Shown here piece by piece: positions 8,037-17,575 of a stretch of 64,000 nt of DNA. The notes below the pieces were generated by a model that was given only the letters and a program-made list of their open reading frames with translations, ran no database searches and was not told the origin of the DNA. The position numbers and the translations under genes were made by a program. This DNA is from Vibrio aquaticus (GTDB lineage Bacteria; Pseudomonadota; Gammaproteobacteria; Enterobacterales; Vibrionaceae): assembly GCF_003970385.1 (NCBI RefSeq), contig NZ_RXZH01000003.1:186001-250000 (forward strand). Reading direction: 5' to 3'. Position 1 is the first letter of the stretch. Every line of letters starts with the position of its first letter.

Positions 8037-8345
8037 ATGTTGCAAGAAGTAATTGAAACCAAACTCCATGAAGCGTTTGCTCCTAAAGAGCTTAAAGTAA
8101 TCAATGAAAGTTATATGCATAACGTTCCGGCAGGCTCAGAAAGTCACTTCAAAGTGGTGATCGTGAGCGAGAAGTTTGAAGGGCAACGACTGATCGCTCG
8201 TCACCGCCAAGTAAACCAAGTATTGGCTGATGAATTAGCGAATCATATACACGCATTGTCTATGCACACTTATACAGCCGAAGAATGGCAGACTCAAAAT
8301 GAGTCAGCGCCAGAAAGCCCAATGTGCTTAGGTGGCTCGAAGTAA
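8037..8345 (+). CDS. bolA: BolA family morphology/iron-sulfur regulator
   Basis: A 102-residue BolA protein with the class II KH-like fold: [32 protein letters not shown]. The invariant histidine in ARHR is present. BolA proteins partner monothiol glutaredoxins in [2Fe-2S] handling, and E. coli BolA also affects cell shape genes. The C-terminal tail after the fold ([17 protein letters not shown]) is short and variable. It is divergent from rlmG and closed by a terminator, so monocistronic. Confidence 0.92.
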   Translation: MLQEVIETKLHEAFAPKELKVINESYMHNVPAGSESHFKVVIVSEKFEGQRLIARHRQVNQVLADELANHIHALSMHTYTAEEWQTQNESAPESPMCLGGSK

Positions 8346-8358
8346 AAGAATCATAAAG

Positions 8359-8385
8359 AGGGTAGCAATAAGCTACCCTTTTTTA
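8359..8385 (+). terminator. Terminator of bolA
   Basis: AGGGTAGC / GCTACCCT (8359-8366, 8372-8379) with an AATAA loop and a following T run. Confidence 0.85.
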
Positions 8386-8783
8386 ATACTAAGACGCTGA
8401 GCATTGTTAACAACGTAGAAACAAATAAATGCAATGGTTCGTTTTAAGTCAGATTGTTTCATGATGTGAATAGTTGTAAGAGAGAGAAATATTGCGCTGT
8501 TTAGGGTTTGTGCGGTGGGTCAAACTTATGACTATTCCTTAGCCTTTTAAACTCAATTCCTTCGAAATATCTCGGTTATTCATTAGATTCATCATGGCAT
8601 CAACTTCTAAAAAGATGATAGACTATCGCACCTGATAAATCTCGCTTGTTTTCTGTTGTGAGATTATTAATAGGATGTTGCGATTTTGGTGTTTAAAACA
8701 GCACTAAAACCGGACACTAGTGTCGTGTCTAAAAGTTACGCAATCAAAGAATCTTTTTCCCGATAAAAGTAGTGCAAGTGCGT
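8386..8783. other. Long leader/promoter region of the nqr operon
   Basis: Nearly 400 bp of AT-rich DNA between the bolA terminator and nqrA, with no supported ORF. The one distinctive element is a perfect 12-bp palindrome, GACACTAGTGTC, at 8713-8724, about 60 bp before the nqrA start, a plausible operator. I could not pick out a convincing -35/-10 pair. No strong Shine-Dalgarno precedes ATG 8784. Confidence 0.5.
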
Positions 8784-10124
8784 ATGATTACAATAAAGAA
8801 GGGTTTGGACCTGCCAATCGCAGGAACTCCATCCCAGGTGATTAATGATGGTAAGACCATCAAAAAAGTCGCCTTGCTTGGCGAAGAGTACGTTGGCATG
8901 CGTCCTACCATGCATGTCCGCGTTGGCGATGAAGTAAAGAAAGCTCAAGTTCTTTTTGAAGATAAAAAGAATCCAGGAGTGAAATTTACTGCGCCAGTAG
9001 CTGGTAAAGTGATCGAGATTAACCGTGGTGCTAAACGTGTACTTCAATCTGTTGTGATTGAAGCTGCAGGTGAAGAACAGGTGACTTTCGATAAGTTTGA
9101 AGCTGGCCAACTAGCAGGTCTTGACCGTGAAGCGGTTAAAACTCAGCTTGTTGATTCAGGTCTTTGGACTGCTTTCCGTACTCGTCCGTTCAGCAAGGTT
9201 CCAGCAATTGAATCTTCTACTAAGGCAATTTTTGTAACTGCTATGGATACTAATCCATTAGCGGCTCAGCCTGAGTTGATCATCAATGAACAACAAGAAG
9301 CATTCGTTGCAGGTCTCGATCTGCTTTCAACGCTGACAGATGGCAAGGTTTACGTATGTAAATCTGGTACAAGTCTGCCACGTTCTTCTCAGTCAAATGT
9401 TGAAGAGCATGTATTTGATGGCCCTCACCCAGCAGGTCTTGCTGGCACCCACATGCATTTCCTATACCCAGTGAATGCAGAAAATGTGGCGTGGAGCATC
9501 AACTACCAAGACGTTATCGCGTTCGGTAAGTTGTTCCTAACAGGTGAACTTTACACTGACCGTGTTATTTCTCTGGCTGGCCCAGTAGTAAATAACCCTC
9601 GTCTTGTTCGTACGACTCTAGGTGCATGCCTAGAAGACGTAACGGATAGCGAGCTGATGCCAGGTGAAGTTCGTGTGATTTCTGGTTCAGTACTAACAGG
9701 TACTCATGCAACTGGTCCTCACGCATACCTAGGTCGTTACCACGTACAGGTTTCTGTATTACGTGAAGGCCGTGAAAAAGAGCTATTCGGTTGGGCTATG
9801 CCTGGTAAGAATAAGTTCTCTATCACTCGCTCATTCCTTGGTCACATCTTCAAGGGTCAGTTGTTCAATATGACAACTACGACTAACGGTAGTGATCGTT
9901 CTATGGTTCCAATCGGTAACTACGAGCGCATTATGCCGCTTGATATGGAACCGACTCTGCTACTTCGTGATCTATGTGCAGGCGATACAGACAGTGCAGT
10001 AGCACTGGGTGCGCTAGAGCTAGACGAAGACGATGTGGCACTGTGTACCTTTGTTTGTCCTGGTAAGTACGAGTATGGTGAACTACTTCGTGAATGCCTA
10101 GATAAGATCGAGAAGGAAGGGTAA
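8784..10124 (+). CDS. nqrA: Na+-translocating NADH:quinone reductase subunit A
   Basis: A 446-residue peripheral subunit of the Na+-NQR respiratory sodium pump on the inner membrane; it contributes to the quinone-binding side of the complex. The start [14 protein letters not shown] is the family start. A GTG at 8772 in frame would add four residues and has no ribosome site, so I reject it. Characteristic stretches are [20 protein letters not shown] and [18 protein letters not shown]. The lead gene of nqrABCDEF, six base pairs before nqrB, with the strongly biased codon use of a highly expressed operon. Confidence 0.96.
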   Translation: MITIKKGLDLPIAGTPSQVINDGKTIKKVALLGEEYVGMRPTMHVRVGDEVKKAQVLFEDKKNPGVKFTAPVAGKVIEINRGAKRVLQSVVIEAAGEEQVTFDKFEAGQLAGLDREAVKTQLVDSGLWTAFRTRPFSKVPAIESSTKAIFVTAMDTNPLAAQPELIINEQQEAFVAGLDLLSTLTDGKVYVCKSGTSLPRSSQSNVEEHVFDGPHPAGLAGTHMHFLYPVNAENVAWSINYQDVIAFGKLFLTGELYTDRVISLAGPVVNNPRLVRTTLGACLEDVTDSELMPGEVRVISGSVLTGTHATGPHAYLGRYHVQVSVLREGREKELFGWAMPGKNKFSITRSFLGHIFKGQLFNMTTTTNGSDRSMVPIGNYERIMPLDMEPTLLLRDLCAGDTDSAVALGALELDEDDVALCTFVCPGKYEYGELLRECLDKIEKEG

Positions 10125-10129
10125 TTTTC

Positions 10130-11374
10130 ATGGCTCTTAAAAAGTTTCTTGAAGACATCGAGCATCACTTTGAGCCAGGCGGCAAACATGAAAAATGGTT
10201 TGCTCTGTATGAAGCTGTAGCAACAGTTTTCTACACACCTGGTCTAATTACAAAGAAGAGCTCACACGTTCGTGATAGCGTTGACCTAAAACGTATCATG
10301 ATCATGGTTTGGTTCGCGGTATTCCCAGCAATGTTTTGGGGTATGTACAACGCGGGTGGCCAAGCTATCGCAGCGCTTAACCACATGTATGCTGGTGAGC
10401 AACTTGCAGCAGTAGTTGCAGGTAACTGGCACTACTGGCTAACAGAAATGCTGGGTGGCACCTTAGCCGCCGATGCAGGCGTTGGCTCTAAGATGATCTT
10501 AGGTGCAACGTACTTCCTACCTATCTACGCAACGGTATTCATCGTTGGTGGCTTCTGGGAAGTTCTGTTCTGTATGGTGCGTAAGCACGAAGTTAACGAA
10601 GGTTTCTTTGTCACTTCGATCCTGTTTGCACTGATCGTTCCACCAACTCTTCCTCTATGGCAAGCGGCACTAGGTATCACCTTCGGTGTTGTTGTGGCTA
10701 AAGAGATCTTTGGTGGTACAGGTCGTAACTTCCTGAACCCAGCACTTGCTGGCCGTGCTTTCCTATTCTTTGCTTACCCGGCACAAATCTCGGGTGACGT
10801 AGTTTGGACAGCAGCTGACGGCTTCTCTGGTGCAACGGCGCTTAGCCAATGGGCACAAGGCGGTAGCGGTGCGCTAGTGAACACAGTATCTGGTGAAGCA
10901 ATCACTTGGATGGATGCGTTCCTAGGTAACATCCCAGGCTCTATCGGTGAAGTATCTACGCTTGCACTTATGATTGGTGCAGCTCTGATCGTTTACATGC
11001 GAATCGCTTCTTGGCGTATCATCGCGGGTGTAATGATCGGTATGGTTGTAACGGCGACGCTATTCAACGTAATCGGTTCAGATACTAACCCAATGTTCAA
11101 CATGCCATGGCATTGGCACCTAGTTCTAGGTGGTTTTGCATTCGGTATGTTCTTCATGGCAACAGACCCAGTATCCGCTTCATTTACTAACAAAGGTAAG
11201 TGGTGGTACGGCGCTCTAATCGGCGTGATGTGTGTACTAATCCGTGTAGTTAACCCAGCATACCCAGAAGGTATGATGCTGGCGATTCTATTCGCTAACC
11301 TGTTCGCACCTCTATTCGACCATGTAGTAATCGAGAAGAACATCAAGCGGAGACTAGCACGCTATGGCAAGTAA
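10130..11374 (+). CDS. nqrB: Na+-NQR subunit B
   Basis: A 414-residue integral membrane subunit with about ten hydrophobic helices. It carries covalently bound FMN through a phosphoester to Thr236: the flavinylation motif SGAT is at residues 233-236 ([10 protein letters not shown]). It also binds riboflavin and forms part of the sodium channel in known NQR structures. The ApbE encoded downstream should attach the FMN. The 3-prime end overlaps nqrC by 11 bp. Confidence 0.96.
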   Translation: MALKKFLEDIEHHFEPGGKHEKWFALYEAVATVFYTPGLITKKSSHVRDSVDLKRIMIMVWFAVFPAMFWGMYNAGGQAIAALNHMYAGEQLAAVVAGNWHYWLTEMLGGTLAADAGVGSKMILGATYFLPIYATVFIVGGFWEVLFCMVRKHEVNEGFFVTSILFALIVPPTLPLWQAALGITFGVVVAKEIFGGTGRNFLNPALAGRAFLFFAYPAQISGDVVWTAADGFSGATALSQWAQGGSGALVNTVSGEAITWMDAFLGNIPGSIGEVSTLALMIGAALIVYMRIASWRIIAGVMIGMVVTATLFNVIGSDTNPMFNMPWHWHLVLGGFAFGMFFMATDPVSASFTNKGKWWYGALIGVMCVLIRVVNPAYPEGMMLAILFANLFAPLFDHVVIEKNIKRRLARYGK

Positions 11375-12134
11375 TAACGACAGCATTAAAAAGACGCTGG
11401 GTGTTGTTGTCGGGTTGAGCCTTGTTTGTTCAATCATCGTATCAACAGCAGCAGTTGGTCTTCGTGATAAGCAGAAAGCTAACGCTGTACTAGATAAGCA
11501 AACTAAGATCGTTGAAGTTGCTGGCATCGAAGCTGAAGGTAAACCAGTACCTGAGCTCTTTGCACAGTACATCGAACCTCGTCTAGTCGATTTCGACACT
11601 GGCGCTTTTGTTGACGGCAATGCCGCTACTTACGACCAACGTAAAGCAGCAAAAGATCCAGCTGAGTCTATTAAGCTAACCGCTGACCAAGACAAGGCTA
11701 AGATCCTACGTCGCGCAAACACAGGTGTTATTTACCTAGTGAAAGAAGGCGATGCAGTATCTAAGATCATCCTACCGGTTCACGGTAACGGTCTGTGGTC
11801 GATGATGTACGCATTCGTAGCCGTAGAAACTGACGGTAACACTGTATCTGCGATCACTTACTACGAGCAGGGTGAAACGCCTGGACTTGGTGGTGAAGTT
11901 GAGAACCCTTCATGGCGTGATCAATTTATTGGTAAGAAGCTTTATGATGAAAACTTCAAACCAGCTATCAAAGTTGTTAAAGGTGGTGCTCCAGCCGGTT
12001 CTGAACACGGTGTTGATGGCCTATCAGGTGCGACACTAACAGGTAACGGTGTTCAAGGTACATTTGATTTCTGGTTAGGCGATATGGGCTTTGGTCCATT
12101 CCTAGCAAAAGTTCGTGACGGAGGTCTGAACTAA
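11364..12134 (+). CDS. nqrC: Na+-NQR subunit C
   Basis: A 256-residue subunit with one N-terminal membrane anchor ([22 protein letters not shown]) and a periplasmic FMN-binding domain. The SGAT flavinylation motif is at 221-224 ([13 protein letters not shown]), so Thr224 carries FMN, equivalent to Thr225 in V. cholerae. The start ATG 11364 lies inside the end of nqrB. The stop overlaps the nqrD start by one base (TAATG). Confidence 0.96.
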   Translation: MASNNDSIKKTLGVVVGLSLVCSIIVSTAAVGLRDKQKANAVLDKQTKIVEVAGIEAEGKPVPELFAQYIEPRLVDFDTGAFVDGNAATYDQRKAAKDPAESIKLTADQDKAKILRRANTGVIYLVKEGDAVSKIILPVHGNGLWSMMYAFVAVETDGNTVSAITYYEQGETPGLGGEVENPSWRDQFIGKKLYDENFKPAIKVVKGGAPAGSEHGVDGLSGATLTGNGVQGTFDFWLGDMGFGPFLAKVRDGGLN

Positions 12135-12766
12135 TGTCTAGCGCACAAAACGTTAAGAAGAGTCTATTAGCACCAGTATTGGACAACAACCCAATCGCGC
12201 TACAGGTTCTTGGTGTTTGTTCTGCTCTTGCAGTAACAACCAAACTAGAAACGGCTTTCGTAATGACACTAGCGGTTATTTTCGTAACTGCACTGTCTAA
12301 CTTTTTCGTTTCGGTAATCCGTAACCACATTCCAAACAGCGTGCGTATCATCGTACAGATGGCAATCATCGCATCGCTAGTAATCGTGGTAGACCAAGTG
12401 CTAAAAGCATACCTATACGATATCTCTAAGCAGCTATCTGTATTCGTAGGCCTAATCATTACTAACTGTATTGTAATGGGTCGTGCTGAAGCATTCGCTA
12501 TGAAGTCTGAGCCAATTCCATCTCTAATCGATGGTATCGGTAATGGCCTTGGCTACGGTTTCGTTCTTATCACTGTAGGTTTCTTCCGTGAACTGTTTGG
12601 CTCAGGCAAACTGTTCGGTATGGAAGTGCTTCCTCTAGTGAGCAATGGTGGTTGGTACCAGCCTAACGGTCTGATGCTTCTTGCGCCATCTGCATTCTTC
12701 CTAATCGGCTTCCTAATCTGGGCAATCCGTATTCTGAAACCAGAACAAGTAGAAGCGAAGGAGTAA
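12134..12766 (+). CDS. nqrD: Na+-NQR subunit D
   Basis: A 210-residue integral membrane subunit with six hydrophobic helices. NqrD and NqrE are inverted homologues that together hold an iron centre at the interface and belong to the RnfA/RnfE family. The typical [14 protein letters not shown], containing the cysteine implicated as an iron ligand, is present. It is coupled to nqrC by a one-base overlap and seven bases from nqrE. Confidence 0.95.
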   Translation: MSSAQNVKKSLLAPVLDNNPIALQVLGVCSALAVTTKLETAFVMTLAVIFVTALSNFFVSVIRNHIPNSVRIIVQMAIIASLVIVVDQVLKAYLYDISKQLSVFVGLIITNCIVMGRAEAFAMKSEPIPSLIDGIGNGLGYGFVLITVGFFRELFGSGKLFGMEVLPLVSNGGWYQPNGLMLLAPSAFFLIGFLIWAIRILKPEQVEAKE

Positions 12767-12773
12767 GGACGTC

Positions 12774-13370
12774 ATGGAACATTACATTAGCTTGCTAGTT
12801 AAATCGATTTTCATCGAAAACTTAGCACTATCGTTCTTCTTAGGTATGTGTACATTCCTTGCTGTATCTAAGAAAGTTAAGACCTCTTTCGGTCTTGGTG
12901 TTGCGGTTGTATTCGTACTGACTGTTGCAGTACCAGTGAACAACCTGCTTTACACTTTCATTCTTAAAGAGAATGCGTTAGTTGAAGGCGTGGATCTTAG
13001 CTTCCTGAACTTCATCACCTTTATCGGTGTAATCGCAGCACTTGTACAGATTCTAGAAATGATCTTAGACCGTTTCTTCCCACCTCTGTACAACGCACTA
13101 GGCATCTTCCTACCGCTGATCACAGTAAACTGTGCGATCTTCGGTGGTGTGTCATTCATGGTTACACGTGACTACAACTTTGCTGAATCTGTTGTTTACG
13201 GCTTCGGTTCTGGTGTGGGCTGGATGCTAGCTATCGTTGCGTTGGCAGGTATCCGTGAGAAGATGAAGTACTCTGACGTACCTCCAGGCCTACGTGGTCT
13301 TGGTATTACGTTCATCACAGTTGGTCTGATGGCGCTAGGCTTTATGTCTTTCTCTGGTGTTCAACTGTAA
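12774..13370 (+). CDS. nqrE: Na+-NQR subunit E
   Basis: A 198-residue membrane subunit homologous to RnfA, with six helices. The motif [10 protein letters not shown] carries the conserved cysteine for the NqrD/NqrE iron site, and there is an [14 protein letters not shown] segment near the N-terminus. It pairs with NqrD. The downstream NqrM is known to be needed for iron delivery to this site. 33 bp separate it from nqrF. Confidence 0.95.
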   Translation: MEHYISLLVKSIFIENLALSFFLGMCTFLAVSKKVKTSFGLGVAVVFVLTVAVPVNNLLYTFILKENALVEGVDLSFLNFITFIGVIAALVQILEMILDRFFPPLYNALGIFLPLITVNCAIFGGVSFMVTRDYNFAESVVYGFGSGVGWMLAIVALAGIREKMKYSDVPPGLRGLGITFITVGLMALGFMSFSGVQL

Positions 13371-13403
13371 GTCGGGTAAACGGCAGCAATTAAAGGAATA
13401 GTC

Positions 13404-14630
13404 ATGAATACTATTATTTTTGGTGTAGTGATGTTTACCCTGATTATTTTGGCGCTAGTTTTAGTGATTCTGTTCGCTAAATCTAAACTAGTACCATCAG
13501 GTGACATTACAATCTCTGTGAATAACGACCCTTCATTGGCGATCGTTACACAACCAGGTAGCAAGCTACTGGGTGCTCTAGCAGGTGCTGGCGTATTCGT
13601 ATCTTCTGCTTGTGGTGGCGGTGGCTCTTGTGGTCAGTGTCGCGTAAAAGTTAAATCAGGCGGTGGCGATATTCTACCAACTGAGCTTGACCACATTAGT
13701 AAAGGTGAAGCTCGTGAAGGTGAACGTCTAGCGTGTCAGGTAGCAATGAAAACTGACATGGACATCGAACTTCCTGAAGAAATCTTCGGCGTTAAAAAGT
13801 GGGAATGTTCAGTTATCTCTAACGATAACAAAGCAACATTCATCAAAGAGCTTAAGCTACAAATCCCAGATGGCGAATCAGTACCTTTCCGTGCTGGTGG
13901 TTACATCCAGATTGAAGCACCTGCTCACCACGTGAAATACGCTGATTTCGATGTACCAGACGAGTACCGTGAAGATTGGGACAAGTTTAACCTATTCCGT
14001 TATGAGTCTAAGGTTAACGAAGAAACAATCCGTGCTTACTCAATGGCTAACTACCCTGAAGAAGAAGGCATTATTATGCTAAACGTGCGTATCGCTACGC
14101 CGCCGCCTAATAATCCTGACGTACCGCCAGGTATCATGTCTTCGTTCATCTGGTCTCTTAAAGAAGGCGACAAGTGTACTATTTCTGGTCCATTTGGTGA
14201 GTTCTTTGCGAAAGACACAGACAACGAGATGGTCTTTGTTGGTGGTGGTGCTGGTATGGCGCCAATGCGTTCGCACATCTTCGACCAACTTAAGCGTCTT
14301 AACTCTACTCGTAAGATGTCTTTCTGGTACGGTGCGCGTTCTAAGCGTGAAATGTTCTACGTTGAAGACTTCGACGGCCTAGCGGCTGAGAACGATAACT
14401 TCGTATGGCACTGTGCACTGTCTGATCCTATGCCAGAAGATAACTGGGATGGTTACACAGGCTTCATCCACAACGTATTGTACGAAAACTACCTGAAGGA
14501 TCATGAAGCTCCTGAAGATTGTGAGTTCTACATGTGTGGTCCACCGATGATGAACGCAGCTGTTATCGGCATGCTGAAAGATCTTGGTGTAGAAGACGAG
14601 AATATCCTATTGGATGACTTCGGCGGCTAA
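13404..14630 (+). CDS. nqrF: Na+-NQR subunit F (NADH-oxidising, 2Fe-2S and FAD)
   Basis: This 408-residue subunit is the electron entry point. An N-terminal membrane helix (residues 4-24) is followed by a ferredoxin domain with [2Fe-2S] ligands Cys70, Cys76, Cys79 and Cys111 ([12 protein letters not shown] and LACQ). A ferredoxin-reductase-like part then has FAD motif RAYSMAN and NADH-binding elements [13 protein letters not shown] and [10 protein letters not shown]. It is the last structural gene of the pump. An ERIC-type repeat and a terminator lie between it and apbE. Confidence 0.96.
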   Translation: MNTIIFGVVMFTLIILALVLVILFAKSKLVPSGDITISVNNDPSLAIVTQPGSKLLGALAGAGVFVSSACGGGGSCGQCRVKVKSGGGDILPTELDHISKGEAREGERLACQVAMKTDMDIELPEEIFGVKKWECSVISNDNKATFIKELKLQIPDGESVPFRAGGYIQIEAPAHHVKYADFDVPDEYREDWDKFNLFRYESKVNEETIRAYSMANYPEEEGIIMLNVRIATPPPNNPDVPPGIMSSFIWSLKEGDKCTISGPFGEFFAKDTDNEMVFVGGGAGMAPMRSHIFDQLKRLNSTRKMSFWYGARSKREMFYVEDFDGLAAENDNFVWHCALSDPMPEDNWDGYTGFIHNVLYENYLKDHEAPEDCEFYMCGPPMMNAAVIGMLKDLGVEDENILLDDFGG

Positions 14631-14754
14631 ATTTCAGCGTATTTGAAGCTGTAGCGTTGTTGGCTTCATAAACCCAACCTAATCACATAGAAGATCTATG
14701 CTCATAGGCTTGGGTTTATTTACCGCCTAGCTACAACTCCAACTACTTGAAATT
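14630..14754. repeat. ERIC-type intergenic palindromic repeat
   Basis: A 125 bp imperfect palindrome. The ends are AATTTCA / TGAAATT, the inner arms AAACCCAACCT / AGGCTTGGGTTT, and there is a central CATAG..CTATG. The order of blocks (GAAGCTGTAGCGTTGTTGGC near the left end, CCGCCTAGCTACAACTCCAA near the right end) matches the ~127 bp enterobacterial repetitive intergenic consensus, which is known in Vibrio. It starts at the nqrF stop codon, so nqrF transcripts would carry it. Confidence 0.8.
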
Positions 14755-14766
14755 GCACATATAAGA

Positions 14767-14799
14767 TGGCTGACTGCTTAAAGTCAGCCATTATTTTTT
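14767..14799 (+). terminator. Terminator at the end of nqrABCDEF
   Basis: TGGCTGACT / AGTCAGCCA (14767-14775, 14782-14790) with a 6-nt loop, followed by TTATTTTTT. Confidence 0.8.
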
Positions 14800-14876
14800 A
14801 AAGAGTGGTAATAGTCGATGCGTTCGATAAAGACACATGCGCTATTCCCGTTCCCCTTACTACAGGAGTCTAACAA

Positions 14877-15881
14877 GTGAAAAAGTGGCTTGTTGCATTT
14901 GCTTCTCTGTTGGTACTGGCTGGCTGTGAAAAACCAGCAGAGCAAGTACACCTTAGCGGCCCAACTATGGGTACGACTTACAACATCAAATACATGTCTG
15001 CCGAAGGTCAGCCTTCACCGCAGGATCTACAAGTTGAAGTGGACCGTCTGCTTGAAGAAGTGAACGATCAAATGTCGACTTATCGTAAAGACTCAGAATT
15101 GAGCCGTTTTAATCAGTCTCAATCGTCAGAACCTTTCGATGTCTCTCCACAAACGGCAACGGTCGTGAAAGAAGCGATTCGCTTGAACGGTCTTACTTTA
15201 GGTGCTTTAGATGTCACTGTTGGGCCTTTAGTGAATTTATGGGGCTTTGGCCCTGAAGCTCGCCCAGAAGTGGTGCCAAGCGAGGAAGATCTAAAAGCTC
15301 GCAAGGCGATGACAGGTATTGCGCATTTATCGCTAGAAGGCACTAAACTGAGCAAAGACATTCCAAATCTTTATGTTGATCTGTCAACGATTGCAAAAGG
15401 ATGGGGCGTCGATGTGGTTGCTGATTATATTCAGTCTCAAGGCATTCAGAACTACATGGTGGAAGTCGGCGGTGAAATGCGCCTTAAAGGTGTTAACCGT
15501 GAAGGCGTTAAATGGCGTATTGCTATTGAAAAGCCGTCTGTCGAAGAACGAGCTATTCAAGAGATCATTGAGCCGGGTGATATGGCGGTTGCAACGTCTG
15601 GCGATTACCGCAACTATTTTGAGCGTGATGGTGTACGTTACTCCCACATCATTAATCCGGAAACAGGTAACCCAATCAATCATAAAGTGGTGTCTGTAAC
15701 GGTACTGGATAAATCTTCAATGACCGCAGATGGTCTTGCAACAGGCCTGATGGTCTTAGGTGAAGAGCAAGGCATGAAGGTTGCTGAACAACATAACATT
15801 GCTGTGTTCATGATCGTGAAGACAGAAGATGGATTTAAAGAATTGGCTTCTACCGCGTATAAGCCATACCAAAACAAATAA
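14877..15881 (+). CDS. apbE: FAD:protein FMN transferase ApbE (lipoprotein)
   Basis: A 334-residue enzyme that transfers FMN from FAD to threonines in SGAT motifs, which are present here in NqrB and NqrC. The lipobox LVLAGC gives Cys17, so it is anchored at the outer face of the inner membrane, where those threonines lie. ApbE family marks are GPTMGTTYNIKY, LDVTVGPLVNLWGFGP, DLSTIAKGWGVD, and AVATSGDYRNYF with the adjacent YSHIINPETG. It stands 246 bp after nqrF and 20 bp before nqrM. Confidence 0.95.
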   Translation: MKKWLVAFASLLVLAGCEKPAEQVHLSGPTMGTTYNIKYMSAEGQPSPQDLQVEVDRLLEEVNDQMSTYRKDSELSRFNQSQSSEPFDVSPQTATVVKEAIRLNGLTLGALDVTVGPLVNLWGFGPEARPEVVPSEEDLKARKAMTGIAHLSLEGTKLSKDIPNLYVDLSTIAKGWGVDVVADYIQSQGIQNYMVEVGGEMRLKGVNREGVKWRIAIEKPSVEERAIQEIIEPGDMAVATSGDYRNYFERDGVRYSHIINPETGNPINHKVVSVTVLDKSSMTADGLATGLMVLGEEQGMKVAEQHNIAVFMIVKTEDGFKELASTAYKPYQNK

Positions 15882-15900
15882 CTAAGATGAGCATGTCATT

Positions 15901-16134
15901 ATGAGTACATTTCTAATTACATTCGGTGTATTTTTGGCCGTGATTGCAGCAATGTCGATCGGCTACATCATTCAGAAGAAAGTGGTAAAAGGCAGCTGTG
16001 GTGGCCTAGGTGCAATGGGTATTGATAAGGTATGTAACTGCCCTGAACCTTGTGATGCACGTAAGAAGCGTGAAGCTCGCGAAGCGGCTCGTGCTGAAAA
16101 GCTGGCCGCATGGGAAAAGGACCGTATTGCCTAA
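15901..16134 (+). CDS. nqrM: Na+-NQR maturation protein NqrM
   Basis: A 77-residue small membrane protein (DUF539). One N-terminal helix (residues 3-24) is followed by a cysteine motif with Cys33, Cys45, Cys47 and Cys51 (GSCGG and VCNCPEPC) and a basic, alanine-rich tail. NqrM is needed to assemble the iron site between NqrD and NqrE, probably as an iron donor. It is cotranscribed with apbE and ends in a strong terminator, completing the pump-plus-maturation cluster. Confidence 0.93.
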   Translation: MSTFLITFGVFLAVIAAMSIGYIIQKKVVKGSCGGLGAMGIDKVCNCPEPCDARKKREAREAARAEKLAAWEKDRIA

Positions 16135-16154
16135 CTCCTAACGCCTAATAGATA

Positions 16155-16183
16155 AAAAACACCAGCCATTCGCTGGTGTTTTT
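16155..16183. terminator. Bidirectional terminator between nqrM and the GGDEF gene
   Basis: AAAAACACCAGC / GCTGGTGTTTTT (16155-16166, 16172-16183) with a CATTC loop. A and T runs on the two sides serve the convergent genes. Confidence 0.85.
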
Positions 16184-16204
16184 GATCGTATTGATCAGAG
16201 TGCT

Positions 16205-17419
16205 TTAGCTGTGAACGGTTTGGTTTCTTCCTGCTGCTTTAGCGGCGTACAAACGATCATCCGCTACTTTGATTTGCTCATTCAAATTCGCATCAAGATT
16301 GCAGACACCAATACTAATAGTGACTTGAATTTTGTCATTGTTATGCTTAATTGGGGTTTTTTCTACGCGCTGACGCATATTCTCTATGCGTGACAGAAAC
16401 TCATCAAAAGGCGCGCATGACTGAATACAAAACTCTTCACCACCGAAGCGAACAACCACATCTTCTGGGAAATATATTTTCAGAATATTTGCGACCATTT
16501 TTAATGCCGCATCGCCCCCATCATGACCATAGGTGTCATTCACTTTTTTAAAGTGGTCGATATCCAACATAGCCACGTTACGTAGCTCACAACCTGAACA
16601 TGGTTGGTTAAATAGGAAGCGACGATTCCATAAGCCAGTTAATGCATCTTGATTCGCGAGCTTAAACAGTTCATCTGTCGCTTCTTTCATATCGAGCAGC
16701 TGATGGACTCGGCAATAGAATTCTTCTTGGTTAAAAGGCTTGGTTAGGAAGTCATTTGCTCCTGCTTTAAGAAATTGGGCGGTGAGGGTTTTTGATTCAT
16801 TCCCAGACAAACCCAAAATGGCCAAGCTGTTTTTATCGTAGTTTTGTCTGACCTCTCGTGTCATGGTAATTCCATCTTTCTCGGGCATATCATGATCGGT
16901 GATGACAAAAGTGATGTCGGAGTTTTCCTCTAGCAGCGTGAGCGCTTGTGAGCCATTTTCCGCTTGAGTGGTGCGGATATATTGATGCTCCAGAAGTTGA
17001 GCAACATGATTCCGCACAGTAGGAGAGTCATCAACAACAAGCGCGTGATGTTGCTCGTTGTTAATAAGCCTTTTCGCCAGCGGGAGTAAATAGGAAACGG
17101 AAGCCATACTGTCTTTTAACAAGTAATCGACAATGCCTTTCGCAATAAAGCGTTCTCGTGCTTCATCGTTGAAAGTGGCGGTTAGGACAATCACCTTTTG
17201 TTTAAATGACAGAACTAAGTCGATGACTTCGCCATCTTGCGCATCCGGAAGACAGTAATCGAGTACAGCAAAACGGAAATCCTTGTGTTGCTTTAAAAGT
17301 TGCTCGGCCTGAGCAAATGATTCCGCATCAAAAACCTGACAGCCACAGGCGGTCAACTGCTGAACTAAATAATTTCGATACGCACGGCTATCTTCGACAA
17401 CTAACACCTTATTGTTCAA
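16205..17419 (-). CDS. Response regulator diguanylate cyclase (REC-REC-GGDEF)
   Basis: A 404-residue cytosolic regulator predicted to make cyclic di-GMP when phosphorylated. The first receiver domain spans about residues 3-120 (VLVVEDS, phospho-acceptor region VLDYCLPDA). The second spans about 125-240 (ALVVDDSP, ITDHDMPEKDG, FLTKPF). The C-terminal GGDEF domain has the active-site variant RFGGEEF. The inhibitory I-site RxxD is missing (FPED instead). The start appears to be a TTG at 17419 with AGAGG upstream; no ATG fits. No sensor kinase is adjacent. Confidence 0.88.
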   Translation of the reverse strand: MNNKVLVVEDSRAYRNYLVQQLTACGCQVFDAESFAQAEQLLKQHKDFRFAVLDYCLPDAQDGEVIDLVLSFKQKVIVLTATFNDEARERFIAKGIVDYLLKDSMASVSYLLPLAKRLINNEQHHALVVDDSPTVRNHVAQLLEHQYIRTTQAENGSQALTLLEENSDITFVITDHDMPEKDGITMTREVRQNYDKNSLAILGLSGNESKTLTAQFLKAGANDFLTKPFNQEEFYCRVHQLLDMKEATDELFKLANQDALTGLWNRRFLFNQPCSGCELRNVAMLDIDHFKKVNDTYGHDGGDAALKMVANILKIYFPEDVVVRFGGEEFCIQSCAPFDEFLSRIENMRQRVEKTPIKHNNDKIQVTISIGVCNLDANLNEQIKVADDRLYAAKAAGRNQTVHS

Positions 17420-17538
17420 AGTCGTGCCTCTTGTTTGTATTTATAAAGCTAATAATAACTCTATCTATACAAGATGCGAGAAAATTGCAGTACAAATTTA
17501 ATCCATCACCCACTTTGAGAAAGCAGTACTATCTATTA

Positions 17539-17558
17539 TACTGTTTATTTGTACAGTT
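17539..17558 (+). promoter_or_regulatory. LexA (SOS) box upstream of dinB
   Basis: CTGT-N8-ACAG at 17541-17556, inside TACTGTTTATTTGTACAG, is close to the consensus TACTGTATATATATACAGTA. It ends about 20 bp before the dinB start. Confidence 0.85.
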
Positions 17559-17575
17559 TTGTTGGTTGTTATACG

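Noticed and set aside
8736..9110. Minus-strand ORF of 124 codons opposite the nqrA start
   Set aside because: Fully antisense to well-supported nqrA and its leader; translation is low-complexity and resembles no family.
9920..10189. Minus-strand ORF (89 codons) opposite the nqrA/nqrB junction
   Set aside because: Serine-rich shadow produced by the codon bias of nqrA; no independent support.
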